A stretch of DNA of 23,313 nucleotides from Maricaulis sp965657935 (lineage in GTDB: Bacteria > Pseudomonadota > Alphaproteobacteria > Caulobacterales > Maricaulaceae). The stretch is from the NCBI GenBank assembly GCA_965657935.1, contig CBFHQE010000034.1, positions 1 to 23,313 of the forward strand. Reading direction: 5' to 3'. Below the pieces are notes generated by a model. The model was not told where the DNA came from, searched no databases, and saw only the letters and a list, made by a program, of their open reading frames with translations. This document shows positions 6,147 through 14,016 of the stretch, piece after piece. Every line of letters starts with the position of its first letter. Within the stretch, counting starts at the first letter, position 1. The position numbers and the translations under genes were made by a program.

Positions 6147-7580
6147 ATGACACTGGTGATGGCTGTATTGGCCGCTTCGGCCATTCTGAATTCGCAGGCG
6201 GAGACCGACCCGCTTTCCTCGGACCAGCAGGCCGAAATATTGCGCGAGTACAGCGCGTTATTGGCGGACCACTACATCCTTCCCGATCGCGCCGACGCCT
6301 ATGCCCGCGCGCTCGACACTGCCCTTGCCGAAGGCGCTTTCAAGACTCCGGTGACCGCGTCGGAATTTGTGGAACAGGTCAATGATACGCTCTGGCCCGT
6401 CGCCGAAGACCGTCATCTTGGACTGATGGTACCCGCTCGTTTTTCAACTATCGCCCAGCAGATCGGCATCGAAAATGGCGATGACGAGGGGCACGCCGGA
6501 CCCGCAACAGGATCGCACGCGCATCATGCGGCTCCCTCCTCCGGAGGCATCGAAGATCACCGGGACCGAGAGGCCCGGGCCGCGGAACAATTACGCGAAA
6601 TCGCCGGAATCACCCGGGTGTCTGAAATCAGTCGCGACGGGCTGCACCAGATCGGGTATCTGGCTTTCGAGCGCCTGATCGGCTCGGATCGATCGCAGCG
6701 GGTCGTGACCAATATCATGTCCACCTTCACCGAGAGCGATCGCTTGCTGCTGGACCTGCGCGAGTGCCGGGGCGGTGATGTCGAGGCCGTCAGACATCTT
6801 TCCAGCTTTCTTTTCACCGAGCGGACCCACCTTGTCTCAACAGACATGCCGGACGGTATACGGCAGGAACGCTGGACAGACCCCCATGCACTCAGCGCGC
6901 GGCTGGCTGACAAGCCATTGGACATCCTGATCTCGAGCCGAACGTTCTCAGCGTGTGAATCACTCGCCTTCGGACTGCATCGCACCGGCCGGGCCAGGCT
7001 GATCGGCGAAAACACGGGCGGTGGCGGCCATATGAACGGGTTCTACGCCCTGCCCCACGGCTTCGGTGCCTCCATCTCGGTCGGACGCACCTATGACCCC
7101 CGGACAGGCGAAGGCTGGGAAGCGGCCGGTGTCGCGCCTGACCTCGAGATCGAGGACGGCCACCAACTCAGCGAAACGACCGCACTCATTCTGCAGGAAA
7201 GTGGCCGCCTGGACGCCATGTCTTCGGCCGAGCGCGCCGTTTACGCCAGCCTCCAGGCCTTCACTTCTGCCTGGTACACAGCCGACGAAATGGCGATGCC
7301 CGCATTGCTGACGCCCGATTTCACAGCGCGTATGCCCGGGATCGCCGAGGTGGCAGACCACAGGCACTTCCTTGCGCTGACCGCGAATGGCGAAGGCGTG
7401 CTTCCCCCCCTCTATCACAACCGGATGATCCGAGACGTCGAGATTGACGGCGATCAGGCGAGCGCCCGACTGATCCTGCGTGAAACCACACATGAGATCG
7501 TGCTGGAGGAGGACCAGGGCATTTGGCGGCTGGCCTCCAGTGTCGGACGCGCCAAGTCCCGGAACGGGTCACAGCCTTAA
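6147..7580 (+). CDS. Secreted S41-family (IRBP/tail-specific) serine protease-like protein with NTF2-like tail
   Basis: This 477-residue exported protein has a short signal peptide ending near SQA (residue 18), then an IRBP-type N-terminal helical region (about 28-95). A His-rich low-complexity insert follows at about 111-140. The S41 core (about 165-335) contains the nucleophile motif SRTFSACES (Ser268), GENTGGGG (287-294) and the GEGW...GVAPD segment (321-332). Residues about 365-470 look like an NTF2/SnoaL-type fold. PDZ, usual in bacterial tail-specific proteases, is absent, which places it with the interphotoreceptor retinoid-binding protein-like group. The role is probably periplasmic proteolysis or hydrolysis; the substrate is unknown. 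It is divergent from the desaturase. Confidence 0.82.
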   Translation: MTLVMAVLAASAILNSQAETDPLSSDQQAEILREYSALLADHYILPDRADAYARALDTALAEGAFKTPVTASEFVEQVNDTLWPVAEDRHLGLMVPARFSTIAQQIGIENGDDEGHAGPATGSHAHHAAPSSGGIEDHRDREARAAEQLREIAGITRVSEISRDGLHQIGYLAFERLIGSDRSQRVVTNIMSTFTESDRLLLDLRECRGGDVEAVRHLSSFLFTERTHLVSTDMPDGIRQERWTDPHALSARLADKPLDILISSRTFSACESLAFGLHRTGRARLIGENTGGGGHMNGFYALPHGFGASISVGRTYDPRTGEGWEAAGVAPDLEIEDGHQLSETTALILQESGRLDAMSSAERAVYASLQAFTSAWYTADEMAMPALLTPDFTARMPGIAEVADHRHFLALTANGEGVLPPLYHNRMIRDVEIDGDQASARLILRETTHEIVLEEDQGIWRLASSVGRAKSRNGSQP

Positions 7581-7607
7581 ATCTCTTCAATCTTCTGGGC
7601 GGATGAC

Positions 7608-7635
7608 TGGACGTCCCGGCTCGCTCGGCTATCCT
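7608..7635 (+). promoter_or_regulatory. Possible promoter of the TPR gene (leaderless)
   Basis: TGGACG (7608-7613), N16, TATCCT (7630-7635) precede the ATG at 7644 by 8 nt. A run of C replaces any ribosome-binding site. The match is moderate. Confidence 0.4.
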
Positions 7636-7643
7636 TCCCCCCC

Positions 7644-8207
7644 ATGATTACGCTTTTTGCCAGCCTCGCCCTGCTCATCCAGGACGTCGACACGGTTCAG
7701 ATCGAGCCAAGCATTCCCTTCCAGACGGCGGATGAACGTCTTGAGGAACGCCTCGATGCATTGGCGACAGCGGATGAGCGCGCTGCGGCGCCATTGATCG
7801 ACGAGATCCACGCCCTCTGGTCCCATTCCGGTTCCGACACCATACAGTTGTTGATGGATCGAGGCTTCGCGGCCGAGGTCGCGGGCAATGATGACATCGC
7901 CGCGCGCATGTATGACCACGTCAACCGCCTGGCCCCTGAATACGCCGAAGGCTGGCTAGCCTCCGGTCGTGTCGCCATCGCCTTTGAGGACTGGGCGTTC
8001 GCGCTGGAGACCGTCAACACCGCACTGACCATCGAGCCCCGTCGTTATGACGCCTATTTCTCCATCGGCCAGGTCCTCGAACAGGCCGAGGAATGGGATG
8101 CGGCGCTGGAAGCCTACGAAGAGACGCTGGCCATCTTCCCGGCATTCGAACCGGCAATGGAAGCCCGTGACCGCCTTGCCGCGGCACTGTCTGGTCGGGC
8201 GCTCTAG
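7644..8207 (+). CDS. Tetratricopeptide-repeat protein
   Basis: This 187-residue protein has a short hydrophobic N-terminus (about residues 2-12) that may be a membrane or weak export signal. At least two TPR units follow in the C-terminal half, with the spacing of Ala/Gly/Trp-Leu/Ala typical of the repeat (about 92-125 and 126-160, ending EAYEETLAIFPAF). TPRs mediate protein contacts; no catalytic motif is seen. The following hydrolase gene starts 3 nt after its stop, so the two are co-expressed. No Shine-Dalgarno is visible before the ATG. Confidence 0.8.
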   Translation: MITLFASLALLIQDVDTVQIEPSIPFQTADERLEERLDALATADERAAAPLIDEIHALWSHSGSDTIQLLMDRGFAAEVAGNDDIAARMYDHVNRLAPEYAEGWLASGRVAIAFEDWAFALETVNTALTIEPRRYDAYFSIGQVLEQAEEWDAALEAYEETLAIFPAFEPAMEARDRLAAALSGRAL

Positions 8208-8210
8208 ACC

Positions 8211-9143
8211 ATGCTGGTCGCAGCCCTGGCAGGCGGATTTTTGCTGGCCCTGATCGCCGGCTTCCTGGCCGCCAACTCCATCCAGTCCAAAATCGAGGTC
8301 GACCACCCACCCTCCGGGGAGTTTGTCGACGTTGATGGAACACGCCTTCACCTGCGCCAGACCGGGCCTCGGAATCGAGAACCAATCCTGGTCCTGCACG
8401 GTGCCGCATCCAACATGGAAGAACCTTATTCGGCCCTGGCCGAAACGCTCAAGGATGACCATGTCCTGTGGCTCGATCGCCCCGGGCTGGGCTGGAGCGA
8501 CCGCCCGGATATTGAGTGGTCGCCGCGCGAAGAGGCCGAGCTGATCACCCGCCTGCTCGATACGTTGAATATCCAGCAGGTTCTGCTTATTGGCCATTCC
8601 TGGGGCGGCGCCATTGCCATGCGCCTGGCCCTCGATCACCCTGACCGTGTCAGCGGCCTGGTGCTGATCGCGCCCGCGCTGGGCGCCTGGATCGGCGATG
8701 CAGCCTGGTTCAACAAGGCAAGTTTCTGGCCTGTTGTTGGCCCGCTTTTCACGCGACTTCTGGTACCGCTGACCGGCAAGCCCAATCTGCGCTCAGGCGC
8801 AGTGAACGCTTTCCACCCCGAGCCTGTCCCTGAAGGCTACGCGGAGACCACCCGCCTCGCCTTGCTCCTGCGCACATCCAACTGGCTCGCCAATGCCCGG
8901 GACATGGCCGATGTGAACCGGCATCTGGAACAGCAGGAACCGCATTATCACAAGATTGAACACCGCACGGTTTTCCTCGCTGGCAAGGGCGACACCGTAC
9001 TTTGGAGTCACCGCCATTCCGGCCTGACAGCGAGCCGCATGAAGAATGCGGAACTGCGCTGGATCAAGGGCGCCGGGCATAATCTGCACCACCACCAACA
9101 AGATGCCGTGGCCGCAGCCATCGCCGATGTGCGGGCCGACTAA
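8211..9143 (+). CDS. Alpha/beta hydrolase, membrane-anchored
   Basis: This 310-residue alpha/beta-hydrolase starts with a hydrophobic anchor or uncleaved signal (residues 2-22). The oxyanion-hole segment is HGAASN (63-68). The nucleophile elbow is GHSWGG with Ser130, the acid is probably Asp261 in AGKGD, and the base is His290 in GAGHNLHH. This is a complete triad of the haloperoxidase/epoxide hydrolase/esterase type. The substrate is not deducible. Because it begins 3 nt after the TPR gene, translation is probably coupled, and the TPR protein may be a membrane-side partner (inference). Confidence 0.87.
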   Translation: MLVAALAGGFLLALIAGFLAANSIQSKIEVDHPPSGEFVDVDGTRLHLRQTGPRNREPILVLHGAASNMEEPYSALAETLKDDHVLWLDRPGLGWSDRPDIEWSPREEAELITRLLDTLNIQQVLLIGHSWGGAIAMRLALDHPDRVSGLVLIAPALGAWIGDAAWFNKASFWPVVGPLFTRLLVPLTGKPNLRSGAVNAFHPEPVPEGYAETTRLALLLRTSNWLANARDMADVNRHLEQQEPHYHKIEHRTVFLAGKGDTVLWSHRHSGLTASRMKNAELRWIKGAGHNLHHHQQDAVAAAIADVRAD

Positions 9144-9172
9144 CAAGTCTGCATTTCTTGTGCCGCCCCGGC

Positions 9173-9201
9173 TTGAGAACGTCCTCGCCAGCGCCTAGTT
9201 T
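9173..9201 (+). promoter_or_regulatory. Predicted gapR promoter
   Basis: TTGAGA (9173-9178), N17, TAGTTT (9196-9201) lie 29 nt before the gapR start; ACGAGG near 9219-9224 serves as ribosome-binding site. The -10 sits in a CTAGTTT context that recurs before the next gene (9562-9568) and before the HDAC-like gene (23129-23135). Confidence 0.55.
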
Positions 9202-9230
9202 TGCGAACCCATTCCTAACGAGGTTCCGAC

Positions 9231-9518
9231 ATGGCTTTCACCGATTCCGCACCTGAAACCGGCTCCATCGACCAGTCCGATTCCATCGGCGGCGCAGCTC
9301 GCGAGCAGATCAAGGCTTTTGTGTCGCGCATCGAACGTCTTGAAGAAGACAAGGCCAACGTCATGGCCGACATGAAGGAAGTTTATGCGGAAGCCAAGTC
9401 CATGGGTTTCGACACCAAAATCCTGCGCAAGGTAATCACCCTGCGCAAGGTTGACGCTCGCGAGCGCCAGGAAACCGAAGCCCTGCTGGAACTCTATCTC
9501 GGCGCAGTGGAAAGCTAG
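9231..9518 (+). CDS. gapR: GapR (DUF2312) nucleoid-associated protein
   Basis: This 95-residue protein matches the DUF2312/GapR family in full. It has an N-terminal flexible region, then an interrupted coiled coil (about residues 23-60, REQIKAFVSRIERLEEDK), and a C-terminal helical part with TLRKVDARERQE. In Caulobacter GapR forms tetramers that clamp overtwisted AT-rich DNA ahead of forks and RNA polymerase and stimulate type II topoisomerases; it is needed for normal replication and growth. Lys/Arg residues in the coiled coil that contact DNA are retained. It has its own promoter. Family and function are established; the role here is inferred by homology. Confidence 0.93.
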   Translation: MAFTDSAPETGSIDQSDSIGGAAREQIKAFVSRIERLEEDKANVMADMKEVYAEAKSMGFDTKILRKVITLRKVDARERQETEALLELYLGAVES

Positions 9519-9539
9519 ACGCTCTGACGCGAAAGTGAG

Positions 9540-9568
9540 TTCAGCCTGCAGTTCTCTGCCTCTAGTTT
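9540..9568 (+). promoter_or_regulatory. Possible promoter of the NTF2-like gene
   Basis: TTCAGC (9540-9545), N17, TAGTTT (9563-9568) precede the ATG at 9601, and AGGAG near 9590 gives a normal ribosome-binding site. The -35 is weak; the -10 block shares CTAGTTT with the gapR promoter. Confidence 0.4.
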
Positions 9569-9600
9569 GCCAATCGGGGCACGAGGGATAGGAGAATAAA

Positions 9601-10029
9601 ATGCGACAGCTACTGGCTGCACTCACACTCATGGTCGCGACCACTTCAGTGGCGCTGGCCCAGGACGATAGCGATACCGAAGGCGTCCGCGCCGCTGTCA
9701 TGGCCTATTTCGATGCCGGCAATACCGGCAGTTCGGATCTGGCGCGGCAGGCCTTCCACACTGAAACCGGCGAAATGTTCATCTATCGCAATGATGATGA
9801 AGGCGAGCGGGTCGACACTATGAATCTGGGCGATTTCGCTGCCCGCTTCGGTCGCACCATGCCGGACCGGACCGTGACTTTCCACGACATCAACATTGCC
9901 GAAGGGCAGGTCGCCTCGGCCCACATCACGATCGACTGGGCCGACGGCCGGTTCGTTGATGACATGTTCCTGCTTTACAAGATCGATGGGCAGTGGAAGA
10001 TCGTCGCCAAGGCTTTTGCTTGGCACTAG
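9601..10029 (+). CDS. Secreted nuclear transport factor 2-like (lumazine-binding-type) protein
   Basis: This 142-residue protein has a clear Sec signal peptide (about residues 1-20, ending VALA before QDD). The mature part is a single NTF2-like domain of the SnoaL/putative lumazine-binding group: an N-terminal helix (EGVRAAVMAYFDAG), a central strand region and the terminal DDMFLLYKIDGQWKIVAKAF strands typical of this family. Such domains are ligand-binding or enzyme-like pockets; no catalytic residue is convincing. It is probably periplasmic. The next gene begins 7 nt downstream, suggesting a two-gene unit. Confidence 0.82.
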   Translation: MRQLLAALTLMVATTSVALAQDDSDTEGVRAAVMAYFDAGNTGSSDLARQAFHTETGEMFIYRNDDEGERVDTMNLGDFAARFGRTMPDRTVTFHDINIAEGQVASAHITIDWADGRFVDDMFLLYKIDGQWKIVAKAFAWH

Positions 10030-10036
10030 AGGCGGT

Positions 10037-10492
10037 ATGCCCCGCGAGATCGACGACAAGAAAACCCGCAAGACGCTGAGACGCCTGGCCCGCGCCAAGC
10101 GCGCGGCCAAGCAGGTTGATGGCGACGACCCGCAGCTCTCGGAATGGGAAGACGAATTTCTCGGGTCGCTGGAAGAGCGGCTCGAGAAATTCGGGTCCGC
10201 CTTCAACGATCCCAACAAGGGCAATCTGGACGACGCGCTGTCCGGCCGCCAGTCCATGAAACTTCGTGAGATCGAGAAAAAGGCCCGGGGCAAGGAACGA
10301 AAACCCATGTCCCGCGGCAATGGGTTCAAGCGCAAAACACCAACCTATTCATCGCGCAATCGCGACATCCATGATGATATCCCGGCAGAAGACGTCGCTC
10401 AGCCGGACGCCGCTGAAAAGCCGGACGCCGCTCCACCTGCAGCCTCGGGCTTCAAGCCCATCGTCATCCAAGGTGGCAAGCTGAAAGGTTGA
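10037..10492 (+). CDS. Uncharacterised charged protein
   Basis: This is a 151-residue very hydrophilic protein. The N-terminal 30 residues are basic (KKTRKTLRRLARAKRAAKQ), the middle has mixed charge with a predicted helix (about 35-55), and an Ala/Pro-rich linker leads to a C-terminal FKPIVIQGGKLKG. There are no signal peptide, membrane segment or recognised domain. The short basic start and conserved-looking C-terminal peptide suggest RNA/DNA or ribosome contact, but that is only inference. I do not recognise the family. The start at 10037 follows the stop of the NTF2-like gene by 7 nt, with GAGGCGG as ribosome-binding site. Confidence 0.7.
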   Translation: MPREIDDKKTRKTLRRLARAKRAAKQVDGDDPQLSEWEDEFLGSLEERLEKFGSAFNDPNKGNLDDALSGRQSMKLREIEKKARGKERKPMSRGNGFKRKTPTYSSRNRDIHDDIPAEDVAQPDAAEKPDAAPPAASGFKPIVIQGGKLKG

Positions 10493-10649
10493 GGCGAGGC
10501 GGTCGGACACCGACGATTGCCACTGGTTGATGCTGCGCCGACGTATGCAACATGACTCAGAGTTCAACTTCTATTAAACTTCTCAGCGTTTTGTGAGCGT
10601 GTGAGATCGGCACGGATGTTAAGGCAAGGTGCCCGTCGGAGACCCGTAA

Positions 10650-11102
10650 ATGTTGAAGCATATCGCGATGCTGCAAGGCCTCGAGACCGGTATCATTGAC
10701 CGTCTCGATGAAGCCCTGGATCACGGCCTAGAGACCCCGGCCGGGCGCGACGCTTTGGCGTCGGCCATGCGCGAACTCAACACCGCTACCGAGCTCAAGA
10801 GTGAACTGATCTACGCGCCCCTGCTGGCGGACCCGGCCACGCGCGATTATATCCGCCATCTCGATTTCCAGCTCTACGGCCTGTCAGAGCGTATCGAGGT
10901 GCTGCGCACCTATCTCGAAATGAGCCTGCAGGCTGACCAACGTGATTTTGACATGATCGAGCTGACTCTGCACCGCCTGCGGCGGCGGCTTCTGGTCCTG
11001 TTCAAAAAGGAATCAGCGCTGCGGCCGGTCTATGCGAGCTGGGTCGGTCGCCACGCGCCGACCGAAGCGGCGATGACACACGCCCCCGCAGCAGTGCACT
11101 AA
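10650..11102 (+). CDS. Uncharacterised all-helical protein
   Basis: This 150-residue protein is predicted to be almost entirely alpha-helical, with long amphipathic stretches (about 4-30, 35-60, 66-95, 100-120) and a basic RRRLLVLFKK segment at about 110-119. There are no signal peptide, membrane span or known motif. GGAG (10638-10641) precedes the start with 8-nt spacing. It lies alone, preceded by a 157-nt gap containing a GACTC site (about 10555). It ends 4 nt past the stop position of the convergent PPK2 gene. The function is unknown. Confidence 0.7.
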   Translation: MLKHIAMLQGLETGIIDRLDEALDHGLETPAGRDALASAMRELNTATELKSELIYAPLLADPATRDYIRHLDFQLYGLSERIEVLRTYLEMSLQADQRDFDMIELTLHRLRRRLLVLFKKESALRPVYASWVGRHAPTEAAMTHAPAAVH

Positions 11103-11857
11103 CGCGCCAGAGAGCCGTCCGTCAGCATGTTCGGGCGGAAGCGGAAGACGATGTCGCGATCCGGAGCCTGGTCTTCACGCAATGGGCCGGGATGCGGGAC
11201 AGATCGCAGGATGTCCCGGATGGCATTCACGCGCGCAAGATACTTGTTGTCCGCACGGACAATGCCCCAGCGCCCGTGTTCGTGGTCACTACGCTCCAGC
11301 ATGTGGTCACGTGCAACAGTATAGGCATCATATTTTTCCAGTGCGACGGCATCGATCGGGCTGATTTTCCAGGTCTTGAGCGGGTCGCTCTGACGAGCAT
11401 CCAGCCTTGCCGTCTGCTCCTCGCGGGAAATGTCGAGATAGTATTTCAGGAGGGTCGTACCGGCCTCGACCTGCATGCGTTCAAAGGGCACGACCTGTTC
11501 CAGGAAACGATCGCGCGCCTCACGCGAACAAAAGCCCATAACCGGTTCGACACCGGCGCGATTATACCAGGAGCGGTTGAAGATCACGCATTCCCCGGCG
11601 CTGGGCAGGTGCGGGACATAACGCTGGAAATACCAGCTGCCACGATCCCGTTCGCTTGGCTTGCCCAGGGCGATCACCCGGGTTTCGCGCGGACTGAGAT
11701 GTTCGGTAACACGCTTGATCAACCCGTCCTTGCCCGCGGCATCGCGGCCTTCCAGCAGGATCAGCAAGCGGTGATTTCCAGCGATCAGATGGCGCTGCAT
11801 GGCCACCAGCTCGATCTGCAAGTCATGCAGATGAGCACGATATTCTTCCTTGTTCAT
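11099..11857 (-). CDS. ppk2: Polyphosphate kinase 2 (PPK2)
   Basis: This 252-residue cytoplasmic kinase transfers phosphate between polyphosphate and nucleotides, in this class mainly making GTP/ATP from NDP and polyP. Walker A is GRDAAGKDG (37-45), and the Walker B/lid region FNRSWYNRAGVEPVMGF begins at about residue 93. The conserved SPIDAVALEKYDAY and DNKYLARVNAIRDIL segments are present, so a single-domain class I PPK2 is complete. The ATG at 11857 was chosen because extension upstream would run into the divergent ASCH gene. The upstream ribosome-binding site is weak. The gene overlaps the end of the convergent helical protein by 4 nt. Confidence 0.92.
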   Translation of the reverse strand: MNKEEYRAHLHDLQIELVAMQRHLIAGNHRLLILLEGRDAAGKDGLIKRVTEHLSPRETRVIALGKPSERDRGSWYFQRYVPHLPSAGECVIFNRSWYNRAGVEPVMGFCSREARDRFLEQVVPFERMQVEAGTTLLKYYLDISREEQTARLDARQSDPLKTWKISPIDAVALEKYDAYTVARDHMLERSDHEHGRWGIVRADNKYLARVNAIRDILRSVPHPGPLREDQAPDRDIVFRFRPNMLTDGSLAR

Positions 11858-11903
11858 GATGCCACTATCATGGGTGAATGCGCGGTCGTGCAAGGGGGCA
11901 AAG

Positions 11904-12374
11904 ATGACACCGCAACAGCAGGCATTCTGGGATGCATTCAAGAGGGCAAGCGGCGAAACGGCTGATACACCGCAGGACATCTCCGCTTTCGGAGACAGTC
12001 CGGAGATGGCGGACGCGTTGCTCGACCTCATTCTGATCGGCCAGAAACGGGCGACCTGCTCGCTGGCCCGGTGGTATATCGGCCCTGAAGCCGATACGCC
12101 CATGCCCCGGCCCGGCAATCTGTCTCTGATCCTGGATGGCAAGGCAGAGCCGCGCTGCGTTCTGCGGATCACCTCTGTGGAAATCAAGCCGGTTGGCGAC
12201 GCCGATGCGCAATTTGCTTGGGACGAGGGCGAAGGCGATCGAACGCTGGAGGACTGGATGCAGGGCCATTGCGCGTTCTGGCAGCGTGAAGGACAGCGCG
12301 AGGGGTTTGAGTTCTCGACGGACATGGACGCTGTTTTCGAACGTTTCGAGCTCGCCTGGGTGCCGACGGACTAG
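11904..12374 (+). CDS. ASCH-domain protein
   Basis: This 156-residue protein resembles the ASCH superfamily (PUA-like beta-barrel) over nearly its full length. Typical features are the GQKRATCSL turn (about 46-54), the PRPGNLSLILDG strand region, CVLRITSVEIKP, and the terminal DxxFxRFELAW segment. ASCH proteins bind RNA or act as small amidohydrolases such as N4-acetylcytidine amidohydrolase; which applies here is not known. The start follows AAGGGGG with good spacing. It is divergent from PPK2, 46 nt apart, and may share control with it. Confidence 0.83.
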   Translation: MTPQQQAFWDAFKRASGETADTPQDISAFGDSPEMADALLDLILIGQKRATCSLARWYIGPEADTPMPRPGNLSLILDGKAEPRCVLRITSVEIKPVGDADAQFAWDEGEGDRTLEDWMQGHCAFWQREGQREGFEFSTDMDAVFERFELAWVPTD

Positions 12375-12390
12375 GTCCAGAAACAAGGGC

Positions 12391-12416
12391 GGCCGGCGAT
12401 CCTGAGATCACCGGCC
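12391..12416. terminator. Imperfect hairpin between convergent ASCH and tacA-like genes
   Basis: GGCCGG-C-GATC (12391-12401), a CTGA loop and GATC-A-CCGGCC (12406-12416) form an 11-position stem with one mismatch. It lies 17 nt past the ASCH stop, a natural terminator position. No T-run follows. Confidence 0.45.
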
Positions 12417-12444
12417 CTGAGATCACGGCCCCGAGATCACGGCC
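12402..12444. repeat. Short tandem repeat, three units of 14-15 bp
   Basis: Consecutive units CTGAGATCACCGGCC, CTGAGATCACGGCC and CCGAGATCACGGCC differ by single changes. The first unit overlaps the hairpin at 12391-12416. It is probably replication slippage or a duplicated half-hairpin in the gap between two convergent genes. Confidence 0.8.
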
Positions 12445-12471
12445 CTCACATCCCCCGATGTCGCTTAAGCA

Positions 12472-13914
12472 TCAGCCGGTGGCGCGCACACCATCGACGT
12501 CAAGATCGTATTCGCGGACCTTTCGGTAGAGCGTCGACCGCCCCACGCCGAGCCGACGTGCGACCTCGCTCATGCGACCGGCATAATTCTCGATGGCGAA
12601 CTCAATGAGATCACGCTCGATATCCTCCAGAGATCGCAGATGCCCACCATCATCCATGATCTCGACCGGCGCCGCTATGCTGGAGACGACCTCGGCAAGC
12701 ACATCTGCGCCGCTGACATGACCACCCGCCTCGATTGACGGGGTAAGCCCGGAAATTTGCGGAAAGTCCTCCGGCTTGAGGGTATCGCTATCCGCCAGGA
12801 CAACGGCCCGGAACACCGAATTTTCCAGCTGGCGCACATTTCCCGGCCAGTCATAACTGGCCAGCAAGGCATGCGTCTCCGGTGCCGCGTCCAGGATCGA
12901 CTTGTCTTCCTGGGCGTTGAAACGGCCGATAAAATGCCGGACCAGCGCCGGAACATCTTCCTTGCGCTCCTTGAGTGAAGGCACCTCGATCGGAAAAACA
13001 TTCAGGCGGTAGAACAGGTCTTCGCGGAACTGGCCCTCCGCGACCTGTTCGGCCAGGTCCCGATTGGTTGCCGAGATGATCCGCACATTGACTTTCACGG
13101 GTCGCTTGGACCCGACCGGGTCGACCTCGCCTTCCTGCAGGACACGCAGCAGCTTGACCTGCATGTCCAGCGGAAGTTCGCCAATCTCATCCAGGAATAA
13201 CGTGCCACCATCGGCTTCCTGGAATTTGCCAGCGTGTTTGCCAACAGCTCCGGTGAACGCACCCTTTTCGTGACCGAAGAGTGTCGATTCAACCAGATTT
13301 TCCGGGATTGCACCGCAGTTCACAGCGACAAAAGGCTCTCCGGCCCGTTTGCTCGCCGCCATGATGGACTGCGCAACCAATTCCTTGCCCACACCACTTT
13401 CGCCCGTGACCAGGATCGGAATGTCCGACTGGGCTGCGCGCTCGCCCAGGCGTACAACCTGTTGCATGGCCGGCGCGCCAGCAATCATGTCGGAGAAACC
13501 CAAACGTCCCTCGACCTTCTTGGTCAGGCGTTTCACCTCACCGGACAGGTTCTGGACCTTCAGGGCGTTGCGGATGGATACCGTGATCCGCTCGGGGCTG
13601 GCCGGCTTCACGAAGAAGTCCGCCGCGCCGCCACGCATCGCTGCAACGACTGTCTCGATACCGCCAGAAGCAGTCAGGACAATAACGGGGAGGTCAGGGT
13701 TCTTGTGTTGAACAGCTTCGAGCGTCTCCATGCCGTCCATTCCCGGCATGATCAGATCGAGCAACATCACATCCACTCCCCCGGATGCAATGCGGTCCAG
13801 GGCATGCTCGCCGCTTTCAGCGGTCTCGGCCCTGAAACCCTGCTTTTCGATCACCGCCTGTAACAGGCGGCGTTGTGTCGGATCGTCATCGACGATCAGA
13901 ACAGATTTCACCAT
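12472..13914 (-). CDS. tacA: Sigma-54-dependent response regulator, TacA-like
   Basis: This is a 480-residue NtrC-type activator. The receiver domain (1-120) has Asp10/Asp11 and phospho-acceptor Asp53 (LLDLIMPG). The AAA+ domain (about 140-370) has Walker A GESGVGKE (171-178), the sigma-54 contact loop GAFTGA (218-223) and Walker B FLDEI (240-244). A Fis-type HTH (MSEVARRLGVGRSTLYRKV) is at the end. The VDDDPTQRRLLQAV start and the nearby gapR resemble Caulobacter TacA, the target of the ShkA-ShpA phosphorelay for stalk biogenesis. The TacA assignment is homology plus synteny from memory; an NtrX/other NtrC-like identity is possible. A GTG at 13917 is an alternative start; AAGG precedes both. 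Confidence 0.85.
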   Translation of the reverse strand: MVKSVLIVDDDPTQRRLLQAVIEKQGFRAETAESGEHALDRIASGGVDVMLLDLIMPGMDGMETLEAVQHKNPDLPVIVLTASGGIETVVAAMRGGAADFFVKPASPERITVSIRNALKVQNLSGEVKRLTKKVEGRLGFSDMIAGAPAMQQVVRLGERAAQSDIPILVTGESGVGKELVAQSIMAASKRAGEPFVAVNCGAIPENLVESTLFGHEKGAFTGAVGKHAGKFQEADGGTLFLDEIGELPLDMQVKLLRVLQEGEVDPVGSKRPVKVNVRIISATNRDLAEQVAEGQFREDLFYRLNVFPIEVPSLKERKEDVPALVRHFIGRFNAQEDKSILDAAPETHALLASYDWPGNVRQLENSVFRAVVLADSDTLKPEDFPQISGLTPSIEAGGHVSGADVLAEVVSSIAAPVEIMDDGGHLRSLEDIERDLIEFAIENYAGRMSEVARRLGVGRSTLYRKVREYDLDVDGVRATG

Positions 13915-14016
13915 CACCCACGCCTTTTCGGTCGCTTATATTCTCGCCGGGCCTTTGGCCTCACCGCCATCGCTGGCAGGGCGTCTATGCGAACCGTTAT
14001 GGGACACTTGTCTAAA

